A stretch of 64,000 bases of DNA from SHVO01 sp041906145 (GTDB lineage: Bacteria > Pseudomonadota > Alphaproteobacteria > Rhodospirillales > Rhodospirillaceae): the NCBI GenBank assembly GCA_041906145.1, contig JAYRJU010000001.1, forward strand, positions 1,502,104 to 1,566,103. The letters run 5' to 3'. The position numbers were made by a program, and so were the translations under genes. Numbering within the stretch: the stretch's first letter is position 1; each line of letters opens with the position of its first letter. Below the pieces are notes generated by a model that saw nothing but the letters and a program-made list of their open reading frames with translations, was not told the DNA's origin and did not search any database. Shown piece after piece: positions 26,298 through 32,809 of the stretch.

Positions 26298-27226
26298 CCT
26301 TCTTTGCGCATCCAAAAGGCGCCGCCCGGATTCTTCCAGAAATTCGGCAGCTCGTTTTCGCATTCCGGATGCTTGTGGGCGAACCAGCTGTTGAAGAACA
26401 GCACGCGGTAATGCGCGTTGTTCATCATGAAGGCGCGCAACATATAAAGCTCATTCCAGGACCGGTTGCCGTTGAAGAACCATTCTTTCGGGTATTCGAA
26501 AGGATGGAAGATGTCGTGGAAGTGGATCAGGACGCCGGGTTTCAGGCTTGGCAGCACGCGGAAGAACAGGTGATTCACGTCGCTGCCGGCTTTGGCGACA
26601 TGGGTTGAATCCACGAACAGGACATCGCCGGCTTCGAGCTGGCCGAAAACCTCGAGCGGCGTCGCTTGCACCGGTTCTTGTCTCAAGGTCGTTCGCGTCT
26701 TGTCGGCTTCGCTGAGCAGGCCCAGCAGGCGGTCCGGATAGGGCTCGATGAACGTTGACGTGATCGCGCCGTCGAAAAAGCGCGCATTGATGTCCAGGAA
26801 CAACGCCGAGGAAAAACCCGAGCCGACTTCGATCAGACGCTTCGGCCGATGCTCCAGAAGCATACCCGCGTAAATCGTGGCGTCGCCGGGACCGAACTGG
26901 TCGTTGTCGGCGAAATAGCGCTGACCGACGGCCGCGGCTTCTTCCTTTGTGGCCGCGAGGGTGAAGCGCGCGGCGTGGCGGACAAGCCTGTCCCATAGCG
27001 CGCGCTGCTGCGCGGGCTGCAGATCCACATCCGGCAAGGGCGCTTCAGCGTCGAACACCGCCGTTTCGCGCGCTTTGAGATCGTCGAGATCGGCGATGGG
27101 GGAATAAAAGTGCCCCGGCGGCACCCACGTCGCGGGCTCCGGCGGCGGCGCGGGCGGCGCGCTCACAGTGGCGGGTTCGGGAATCGGCGCCGGGTCGGCC
27201 GGTTTTTTTGTTCTATGGAAAATCAA
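26294..27226 (-). CDS. Class I SAM-dependent methyltransferase-like protein
   Basis: The 310-residue protein has a proline-rich N-terminal 35 residues and then a Rossmann-type methyltransferase domain: PKRLIEVGSGFSSALFLDI (motif I, about 135-153), ITSTFIEPYPDRLLGL, LEAGDVLFVDSTHVAKAG and PGVLIHFHDIFHPFEYP. This layout is that of the Methyltransf_24 type often seen near surface-glycan genes; no substrate can be read from sequence. It is convergent with rodA, sharing the CTAG stop overlap. GC-rich host-like codon use places it outside the island. Confidence 0.85.
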   Translation of the reverse strand: MIFHRTKKPADPAPIPEPATVSAPPAPPPEPATWVPPGHFYSPIADLDDLKARETAVFDAEAPLPDVDLQPAQQRALWDRLVRHAARFTLAATKEEAAAVGQRYFADNDQFGPGDATIYAGMLLEHRPKRLIEVGSGFSSALFLDINARFFDGAITSTFIEPYPDRLLGLLSEADKTRTTLRQEPVQATPLEVFGQLEAGDVLFVDSTHVAKAGSDVNHLFFRVLPSLKPGVLIHFHDIFHPFEYPKEWFFNGNRSWNELYMLRAFMMNNAHYRVLFFNSWFAHKHPECENELPNFWKNPGGAFWMRKEG

Positions 27227-27690
27227 AACAACGTCCTTATGGAAACAAGGTCCTCGGATTTGACCTAGGTCATATCGGCTCGAAGGCTCATTTCACGTGC
27301 GGTTTCAGGAGATGCATGCAAAAACGAATCGTCACAAAAAAGAAATAATACTTGGGGATTTTCGTGATCGACCTTGCTGGTGTTTCTGCTCACATCACCC
27401 GTCTTAGCATGCGCCATGACGTTGAGCCGCTGGCCGTCGTGGGCCTTTTGGCCGTCTGGGCCCTCGTGGATGCCGATTTCGCCCAGCTCCGGATCTGGCG
27501 GAACGTCGCCGCCGCGATGCACCAGAGCCAGGCCGCCTAGGCCGGCATAAGGCCCCCAAGCTCCTTGGAAATGCAAGATTTTCCGGGCAAACAGGCCGCC
27601 TTGTCAGGGACCGGCCAACCCTCTATAAGACCGCACTCCGAGGGTTACCGCGGCGCGTTTCGACCCACGCTCCGCACCTAAAGGCCCCGA
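27227..27690. other. 464-base gap before tRNA-Lys
   Basis: No firmly supported gene. A T/A-rich stretch at about 27218-27240 and 27320-27350 may hold the promoter of the minus-strand methyltransferase gene. One small plus-strand frame with host-like third-position GC (27352-27540) is listed separately at low confidence. Confidence 0.5.
27352..27540 (+). CDS. Possible small protein (62 aa), weak
   Basis: The frame opens at TTG 27352 and ends at TAG. From about 27415 on, most codons end in G or C as in the neighbouring host genes, and the centre is hydrophobic (LAVVGLLAVWALVDADF). There is no ribosome site before the TTG, and the overlapping minus-strand frame looks less protein-like. It may be a real small gene, a remnant or chance. 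Confidence 0.25.
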   Translation: MGIFVIDLAGVSAHITRLSMRHDVEPLAVVGLLAVWALVDADFAQLRIWRNVAAAMHQSQAA

Positions 27691-27766
<76 letters not shown>

Positions 27767-27775
27767 TTTCTTTCT

Positions 27776-28708
27776 TCAGCCATTGTTGGCTTTAGCTTTT
27801 TTCCCAGTTTTGGTCGCACCCGCGCGCGCCGGGTCAAAAGGTGCGACAATACCGTTTTGCTTCTGTCCCTCGTTGTCCCCGCTCTGTTCCGGGACAAGCA
27901 GGTGTATGGCGCGATCCGCCAAACGCGCACGGTTGGCCTTCCGGGTATATACGGCGGCTTGCTGAGGGCTAGACCATCCAAAAATCGCCATAAGCTCCAT
28001 CTCCGTTGCGCCGTTCTCTGCGGCGATAGTCGCGCCCGCTTTTCTCAATCCGTGTGCGGAGCACTTTGGAAGCCCGGCTCGCTCGCAAGCTTCACTGAAC
28101 CAGTTTGAGAAGCTTTCCTTGATCCACGGCTTTCCGAACTTGGTCACGAGGTAAGTGTCATTTCCCAATGATGAATTGTCCAGGACGCGCCGCAGCTCAG
28201 GAAGAATCATCAACTCATGTTGCTTGATCTTCCGATCTCTTCCCTTCATCTCAGTAAATCGGATCCTTGAGCCTCCATCGGTTTCCATGCGAGCTCCCAG
28301 TCGCACGACGTCGGATCGGCGCACACCCAAGTAGAGGAGCAGAGACATAGCAAGACGCTCTTTTGTCCCGATTGGATAAAAGGCTTCAAACTGACGTACC
28401 TCTTCAATTGTCCAAGTGTGGAAGCCCTCTGTCGCCATTTGAAAGTGCCGGACACCGATAGCTGGGTTCTGGCGGACCAATTTTTCTTCAATTGCCCACT
28501 TAAAGAGATAGCGAAGGAAATTTACGCGGTTTCTGGCCGTCCCCGGTGTTTCAACCTTCTCATCTCTAATCATTCGGACATGCCGGTCCTCCATCTGGGC
28601 GTATGGCTTCGAACCATGTTTCTGGCAGACATCGTTAAGTACATTAATGCGCTGGCTATGCGATGATGTACGCGGTCGCCAACTCGATGAGAACTTCTTC
28701 TCGTGCAT
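27776..28708 (-). CDS. Tyrosine recombinase/integrase, N-terminally truncated
   Basis: The 310-residue protein keeps the SAM-like core-binding domain (about 15-90: RINVLNDVCQKHG, FLRYLFKWAIEEKLV) and the catalytic domain (LLLYLGVRRSDVVRLG with catalytic Arg, SAHGLRKAGAT with HxxR, IFGWSS, and AVYTRKAN with the nucleophile Tyr). Related tRNA-island integrases have about 80-100 further residues at the N-terminus, including the arm-binding domain. Those are missing, and the first 15 or so codons are out-of-frame ardC sequence. It lies beside the tRNA-Lys attachment site and reads towards it. It may be inactive or may need another integrase. Confidence 0.85.
   Translation of the reverse strand: MHEKKFSSSWRPRTSSHSQRINVLNDVCQKHGSKPYAQMEDRHVRMIRDEKVETPGTARNRVNFLRYLFKWAIEEKLVRQNPAIGVRHFQMATEGFHTWTIEEVRQFEAFYPIGTKERLAMSLLLYLGVRRSDVVRLGARMETDGGSRIRFTEMKGRDRKIKQHELMILPELRRVLDNSSLGNDTYLVTKFGKPWIKESFSNWFSEACERAGLPKCSAHGLRKAGATIAAENGATEMELMAIFGWSSPQQAAVYTRKANRARLADRAIHLLVPEQSGDNEGQKQNGIVAPFDPARAGATKTGKKAKANNG
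27778..27802 (+). terminator. Possible terminator of tRNA-Lys
   Basis: AGCCA-TTGT-TGGCT (27778-27791) is followed by TTAGCTTTTTT, a short hairpin with a T-rich tail 12 bases after the tRNA. It lies inside the last codons of the integrase gene on the opposite strand, so the island may have brought it in. Confidence 0.5.
27811..27850. repeat. Inverted GGTGCGAC motif pair near attL
   Basis: TTGGTCGCACC (27810-27820, minus-strand GGTGCGACCAA) faces GGTGCGACAAT (27840-27850). The 11-mer GGTGCGACAAT also occurs as inverted pairs near both right-hand att sites (53359-53415 and 56040-56096). Occurrence at both island ends suggests integrase or excisionase binding sites; this is inference. Confidence 0.5.
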
Positions 28709-29339
28709 CGGCGACGTGTTTGACTGTATCTAACGGCGGTCGGTTGAGTCTGGACGGATGCTTCGTCCAGTGAGCCAGCTCATGAACGCAGGTCCAGACG
28801 AACGTGCACGGCTTGAAGAATCGCGATGGGGGTGGGACCTGAATGTAATCCTCTCGTGAATGGTAGAAGGCCCTGCGTCCGCCAATCCGAAAGTCGGCCC
28901 TGCAATTCGCAATCAGTCGTTCGACGCGGGGAAATGCCCAATGAAACGTTGGGTCCGGTAGCGGAGGTAAGGGCGGCAGTCCTTGAACCTGATCCAAGTT
29001 AAACACCTGAACCAAATTACCGTATCCACGTTGTGTGCCAGTTCCGGTTCGTCCAAATAGGATTGTCGTCGGTTTTTCCCCCGCTCTTATCCAGCCGCCT
29101 AAACTTTGAACCTGACGCTCAGTGAGCCATCGCGCTGTCATATATCCAGCATTTGTCTCGGCACATGACAGGATGAGAATGTTCAGTTCGCCGGTGTATG
29201 GGCGATTGGTCACCGCGTTTACGCAATGGCCTCCGTTGGCCCACGGGACCGCCCACCTCGATGTACGACGCTCCTGTATGTCTGTGACTATCCCCTTCGT
29301 TATCTGTTCGCATAGCAACGCCAATCTCTGTTTATCCAA
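28656..29339 (-). pseudogene. ArdC-like antirestriction protein, C-terminally truncated
   Basis: The frame encodes an N-terminal ssDNA-binding-type domain (WAVPWANGGHCVNAVTNRPYTG, NILIL, GGWIRAGEKPTTILFG, LVQVFNLDQVQGLP) and a zincin-like domain with HELAHWTKHPSRLNR (HExxH intact). ArdC proteins are plasmid/ICE antirestriction factors that protect incoming DNA. Homologues continue some 55 residues beyond the AREExxxELxxA helix; here the frame stops inside that helix (ELATAYIIA) and integrase sequence begins. The TTG at 29339 is chosen as start because GGGGAG lies eight bases before it. The ATG at 29378 would fall inside a terminator hairpin. Confidence 0.75.
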
Positions 29340-29362
29340 GCTCGAACACTCCCCTAGTAAAG

Positions 29363-29395
29363 AAAAAAGGCCCGACATTTCTGCCGGGCCTTGAG
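29363..29395 (-). terminator. Rho-independent terminator of the LprI-like gene
   Basis: The stem AAGGCCCG/CGGGCCTT (29367-29392) is followed on the minus strand by six T. It sits 20 bases after the stop of the gene at 29414 and separates it from the ardC-like gene. Confidence 0.88.
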
Positions 29396-29413
29396 AGTGC
29401 GGGCCGTGTTCAA

Positions 29414-30169
29414 CTATCGCGGTTCAATCCATTCTAACTGGATCGTCCGTTCGATCTCTTTACGTAGATAGCAGTCTGCCTGAGTTACCTGCGCGAGCGA
29501 TCCGCCTTCAAACTCCGCCGCTTCTTTGTCGCACTGCTCGTCGCGTTCTTGAATCCAAGCTCGTTGAGCCTGCCTTACCGTAGCCTGTGCTCCTGGTTCC
29601 ATTTTGCCCATCACGCGTTTGTAGGTCGCGTTCAGTGCGTCATCCTGAACCTTTGTCTCAGCGGCTATGCAGTCCAACATATCCCCCGTCGCAAGGGCCG
29701 CGCTCATACAGCTGCTGTACTGAGGCGTGAGGCGTGAGTTAACTTCCTTCTTTAACGGATCTTCGACTTCCGCTTCAGGCTGCGCGGTCTCCTCTGTCTC
29801 AACGGCTGCCAATCGCTGCTCGGTCTCTGCCAGTGGCGGACTTCTTTCGATTTCCCGAGTGGCTTGTACCGATATAGCCGCAACGGGTTTAGGGTCATCC
29901 GGTTTGCCGTTTTGGTACATTACGTACAGGATGAGGCAAACCGCCCCTATGCCTGCATAAAACATCAGAGTCATTCCAAGTTGAATGACGGGGACGTTCC
30001 TTTGTCGTGCTCCTGAGATGCCGCCGACAATGCTATTGGGGAACATGTAGCCAAACCACAGTATTACTGTACCGGGCATATAGAACAGCCACCAGCTCAG
30101 TGATCGCTGCGATAGCGGAGTGTCGATCCTCAGAGGTCGGCTCGCCTCGCCGAGTTCATCAATTCCCAT
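29414..30169 (-). CDS. Membrane-anchored LprI-like (DUF1311) protein
   Basis: The 251-residue protein has two N-terminal membrane helices (about 26-48 and 63-84), a charged Glu/Pro linker and a C-terminal LprI-type domain (about 145-250). The domain has four cysteines in the family pattern (YSSCM, MLDCIAAE, DEQCDKEA, QADCYLRKE) and the core LNATYKRVM. The LprI domain is known from lysozyme-inhibitor lipoproteins and from many secreted proteins of unknown role; a two-helix anchor is less common. The start is supported by GGAG seven bases upstream. It overlaps the next upstream gene by 11 bases (30159-30169). Lysozyme inhibition here is only a possibility. Confidence 0.8.
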   Translation of the reverse strand: MGIDELGEASRPLRIDTPLSQRSLSWWLFYMPGTVILWFGYMFPNSIVGGISGARQRNVPVIQLGMTLMFYAGIGAVCLILYVMYQNGKPDDPKPVAAISVQATREIERSPPLAETEQRLAAVETEETAQPEAEVEDPLKKEVNSRLTPQYSSCMSAALATGDMLDCIAAETKVQDDALNATYKRVMGKMEPGAQATVRQAQRAWIQERDEQCDKEAAEFEGGSLAQVTQADCYLRKEIERTIQLEWIEPR

Positions 30170-30464
30170 GTTGTGTCTCCACCTCAGGAATCATGGTCGT
30201 TGCGTTGCGAGACCAGGACCGAGTGAGCCGGTGCACGACGTAAGTAGCAACGAGCGAGGCCGCGATCATGATAAGGCTTCGCTGCTGCTCGTCTTCGCTG
30301 GGATTAAGCGCAGGGTCATCGAGCAGGATCGGAAGCAATAATACAGCTCCGATTACGATGGCGGGTGCCGCGAATAGCACCAGCAGTAAGCGCCGTATGT
30401 TTAATTTGATAATAGACACCGCATTTACCTTCGGCGCTGTGCTCACGTCGTTTGCATCGCTCAT
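30159..30464 (-). CDS. Small two-helix membrane protein
   Basis: The 101-residue protein has membrane segments at about 21-45 (LLLVLFAAPAIVIGAVLLLPIL) and 58-78 (RSLIMIAASLVATYVVHRL). The start at 30464 is set by AAGGGG ahead of it, though the frame is open to 30506. It overlaps the LprI-like gene by 11 bases, so the two form an operon, possibly an envelope pair. A long palindrome lies 53 bases upstream, between it and the divergent XRE regulator. Family not recognised. Confidence 0.65.
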   Translation of the reverse strand: MSDANDVSTAPKVNAVSIIKLNIRRLLLVLFAAPAIVIGAVLLLPILLDDPALNPSEDEQQRSLIMIAASLVATYVVHRLTRSWSRNATTMIPEVETQHGN

Positions 30465-30516
30465 AGAAATCCCCTTGTGGAGTGCCCTTGACTGTCCGAG
30501 GTGCACGGCGGACCCA

Positions 30517-30545
30517 CCAACGATTGTAGAACCAACAATCGTTGG
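30517..30545. promoter_or_regulatory. Perfect palindrome, probable operator of the XRE regulator
   Basis: CCAACGATTGT (30517-30527) and ACAATCGTTGG (30535-30545) are exact inverted copies around a seven-base spacer. The site lies between the divergent small membrane gene and the XRE regulator, the expected place for an autoregulated operator. The second arm may overlap the regulator's promoter. Confidence 0.65.
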
Positions 30546-30580
30546 TAAACTTTAGGCGGCCAGTTGGTCAACCCTTACGC

Positions 30581-30796
30581 ATGGATATGCGTCGAGTGGT
30601 CGCCAGAAATGTGAAGCGGATCAGGCTTGAGAAGGGCCTGACGCAGGAAGCCCTTTGCGAAAAAAGTGGCTTTAGCCAGCAGTACGTAAGCGGGATCGAA
30701 ACAGGGGTGCGAAACCCGTCAATTGTCGTCCTATACGAACTGGCGGTAGCACTGGGCGTGCCGCTGGAAGAGCTGATCCGGACAGGCAAAAGATGA
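30581..30796 (+). CDS. XRE-family helix-turn-helix regulator
   Basis: The 71-residue protein is essentially one Cro/CI-type HTH domain: VKRIRLEKGLTQEALCEKSGFSQQYVSGIETGVRNPSIVVLYELAVALGVPLEEL in order, with recognition helix SQQYVSGIE. ATG at 30581 gives the compact domain; the frame is open from a TTG at 30542, which would overlap the palindrome. No clear ribosome site precedes either start, so a leaderless transcript is possible. It is divergent from the membrane/LprI operon and probably represses it and itself through the palindrome at 30517-30545. Confidence 0.85.
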   Translation: MDMRRVVARNVKRIRLEKGLTQEALCEKSGFSQQYVSGIETGVRNPSIVVLYELAVALGVPLEELIRTGKR

Positions 30797-30824
30797 CGCC
30801 TGCCTGGACCATTCGGTCGAGCTG

Positions 30825-31166
30825 CTAAGATTCTCGTAGCCCCTTAATCGTCAGCACACGGTGGCTGGATGCTGGATCTGCGAGTTCGCCTAAAGGCATC
30901 CCGGAGGGCGAGTAGGCATCGATCTTCCAGCACAGTAACCAGCCACGCACGGTGAAGACGCCGAAGCAGTGGACTTGGTGCACGTCGTCAGGATTGTCTT
31001 CTCGAAAGAACGAATATTCCATGACGTATCGGGTAATCTCGGCGCGCCATTCGTCATCGACCTCTTGAACCCATTCGGAATACACCACCTTGCCTCCGGT
31101 GAAGGTCCTGCGGAGAACGTCGTTGGCGGCGCGGACGACGTCAGGAGGCGCGTCGGGAACACTCAT
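30825..31166 (-). CDS. DUF3768 family protein (copy 2)
   Basis: The 113-residue protein matches the DUF3768 pattern: N-terminal helix VVRAANDVLRRTFTGGKVVYSEWVQ, central VHCFGVFTVRGWLLCWKIDAY and C-terminal SSHRVLTIKGL. It is more divergent than its neighbour at 31166, lacking the usual DPYGEHDFG segment. DUF3768 genes are frequent on alphaproteobacterial plasmids and islands beside ArdC-type genes; function unknown. Its ATG overlaps the stop of the upstream DUF3768 gene, so the two are coupled, a likely old tandem duplication. Confidence 0.8.
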   Translation of the reverse strand: MSVPDAPPDVVRAANDVLRRTFTGGKVVYSEWVQEVDDEWRAEITRYVMEYSFFREDNPDDVHQVHCFGVFTVRGWLLCWKIDAYSPSGMPLGELADPASSHRVLTIKGLRES

Positions 31167-31507
31167 CAGTATTCCTCCGCGAGCATCACGGACATCAATC
31201 GACGCGTAACTGCTGGTTCAGACGGATCAGGAGAGTGCATTTCATGATCGAGATCGTAGTAGTCGATCTTAGCGAATATCGAGTGTCCCTGTACCTGCAC
31301 CGCTACAAAGTCATGCTCGCCATAAGGGTCAACTTCTGCCCAGTCATCGAACTCTTGGATTGCAGCTATCACCTCGGCTAAGACCCGCTCCTCAAGTGCA
31401 GCGACCCCGCGTGTCAGCACTACACGGCCTCCTTCCGCACCGAAGGTAGTCCGCAGCAGATCATTCAATTCTCGTATTCTCGAAGTCTTGTTGTTGTCGT
31501 CGGCCAT
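31166..31507 (-). CDS. DUF3768 family protein (copy 1)
   Basis: The 113-residue protein has the canonical DUF3768 series: RIRELNDLLRTTF, GGRVVLTRGV, DPYGEHDFVAV, GHSIFAKIDYYD and SPDPSEPAVTRRLMSVMLAEEY. It lies directly upstream of a second, more divergent copy. The family is part of the accessory backbone of alphaproteobacterial plasmids and integrative elements; no activity is known. Confidence 0.88.
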   Translation of the reverse strand: MADDNNKTSRIRELNDLLRTTFGAEGGRVVLTRGVAALEERVLAEVIAAIQEFDDWAEVDPYGEHDFVAVQVQGHSIFAKIDYYDLDHEMHSPDPSEPAVTRRLMSVMLAEEY

Positions 31508-31595
31508 GTGTTTGCCTTCAATTGGCCGCGCTCCACCGTTCGCCGTTTGTGAGACGTCGTTGATCTGCGCGGCATTGATGTGGATTGGTACGTGG

Positions 31596-31931
31596 CTAGA
31601 TCAGCCGAAGAGCTGAGCCTCTGTACTGATGAACGGCAGCGGAGGTACTCAACACGTACTTCTCACCCGGTTGCAGAAGTGTGCGATGAACTTCCAAAGG
31701 CCCTATGCTCACGTTCTTCGCCACTAGGAGCCAACTGCGGTCCTCGACGCTACGCAACATGCTGAGCGCCACGCCTGGCATTGATGAGCTCTTGAATTTG
31801 CACAGCGTGTACAACTGCGATGTCGGGAGAGCGAGCGAGGCATTGATCTTCATGAGGTGCGCGACCCGAATGATCGCAGGAGCTAGACCAAGGGCGATGA
31901 TCCCCCTCATGGATTTTCGACGGGACATCAT
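31596..31931 (-). CDS. Hypothetical exported protein (Tat-like N-terminus)
   Basis: The roughly 111-residue protein starts MMSRRKSMRGIIALGLAPAIIRVAHLM, which resembles the RR-plus-hydrophobic leaders seen on many short phage- or plasmid-borne proteins. The rest (VEDRSWLLVAKNVSIGPLEVHRTLL, PGEKYVLST) is beta-rich and unassigned. The start is placed at 31931 (or 31928) because the previous gene ends at 31934 and AGGA lies just ahead; a longer open frame to 32000 would overlap that gene. Function unknown. Confidence 0.55.
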   Translation of the reverse strand: MMSRRKSMRGIIALGLAPAIIRVAHLMKINASLALPTSQLYTLCKFKSSSMPGVALSMLRSVEDRSWLLVAKNVSIGPLEVHRTLLQPGEKYVLSTSAAVHQYRGSALRLI

Positions 31932-31933
31932 TC

Positions 31934-32185
31934 CTAGGTCTTCTTTCGGCGAGCGCGGACAGGTGTGCCGATCTCGATCAAATGACTCGCGACGATCCAA
32001 AACACCGCGACACCGTCCGGCACGGTAAGTTCGGGTGCGTTCGGAGGCCCAAAGCAGTCGGAAATGCCTTGGATGGGGAGATCGCGGCTTCCAACGCCCG
32101 CCAAGGGACCATCGGCAAACGCGATTCTTATTTCGGCGCCTTCCGGGAGGTCTTTAAGCAGGCGAGCAAGGTCGCAGACGCGCAT
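31934..32185 (-). CDS. Small hypothetical protein
   Basis: The 83-residue protein begins MRVCDLARLLKDLPEGAEIRIAFADGPL, a layout (short helix, LPEGAEI, beta-strand) seen in small phage/plasmid proteins. It has a strong AAAGGAG ribosome site six bases before the ATG. The following gene starts directly after its stop, so they form a pair. It is the first gene on the minus strand after the GC-rich gap preceding the SNF2 operon. Family unknown. Confidence 0.6.
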   Translation of the reverse strand: MRVCDLARLLKDLPEGAEIRIAFADGPLAGVGSRDLPIQGISDCFGPPNAPELTVPDGVAVFWIVASHLIEIGTPVRARRKKT

Positions 32186-32809
32186 CGCGACTCCTTTCGG
32201 TTCGAATTTTGCGGGTAAGAAATGGTCAGCGTGGACTGCGCGCAGGTCTGGCAGACCGTTGGCAGATCCGCAGTTAATTTGGCAAACTTTTCGGGTTTGC
32301 GACCCGTTTTCGCGGTCGTTTTCGACCTAGTCACACGCGGCCCAGGGCAGCTTACCTTAAGGCCGCCCCCGGCTCAATATGGAAGCGTTTTCAATGGGTT
32401 GCATGGCGGCCCGGTGGCCGGGTTGCCCGGGCAGCCGCCAGCAAGGGCGCCCCCGTGCGGCGCTACCTGGTCACGCGCCGACCCGGCGGCGGTCGCCGTA
32501 GGGCGGCGTAGCCCGTTTTAGGGCCATACGGCTGGCCAGCAGCGGCCCCGAAAGGGGCGACGTGGGGGCGGCTGCAGCCGCGCAACTTTATTACGCGCCC
32601 GGGCGCAGGCAGCGGTTCGCGGGCCGGTTCAGGCTAAAAGTGTACCGAAATCCGCAAATTCGCATTTCCGTACAAGCCTTTACCGTAAATCCACGGTTGA
32701 ACGCTCCAGTAGGTAGTTGCGTACGTCCCCCGTCGTGATTTCAACGACTATTCCGCAATTTTCCCCAATTTTCTATAGACAACCCTCGCGCGGGTGCTAA
32801 AAGAGCCGC
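32186..32809. other. 624-base gene-free region with GC-rich block and palindrome
   Basis: No convincing gene. Bases ~32340-32640 are extremely G/C-rich, full of short GGCC/GCCGG repeats and possible stems, unlike the island genes around. At 32641-32674 follows a 34-base imperfect palindrome, then an A/T-richer stretch to the SNF2 start that may hold the operon promoter. The divergent arrangement (minus-strand small genes, plus-strand SNF2 operon) makes this the likely control region for both. Confidence 0.6.
32641..32674. promoter_or_regulatory. 34-base imperfect palindrome upstream of the SNF2 operon
   Basis: The outer arms are TGTACCGAAAT and ATTTCCGTACA, matching as inverted copies at 10 of 11 positions. 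Inner bases match partly. It lies 136 bases before the SNF2 ATG. The right arm (ATTTCCGTACAA) recurs at 53209-53220 and 55889-55900 inside both copies of the 265-bp repeat. A protein-binding site is likely; which protein is unknown. Confidence 0.55.

Noticed and set aside
32222..32521. 99-aa plus-strand frame through the GC-rich block
   Set aside because: Composition follows the GC-rich repeats, with no start signal; not protein-like.
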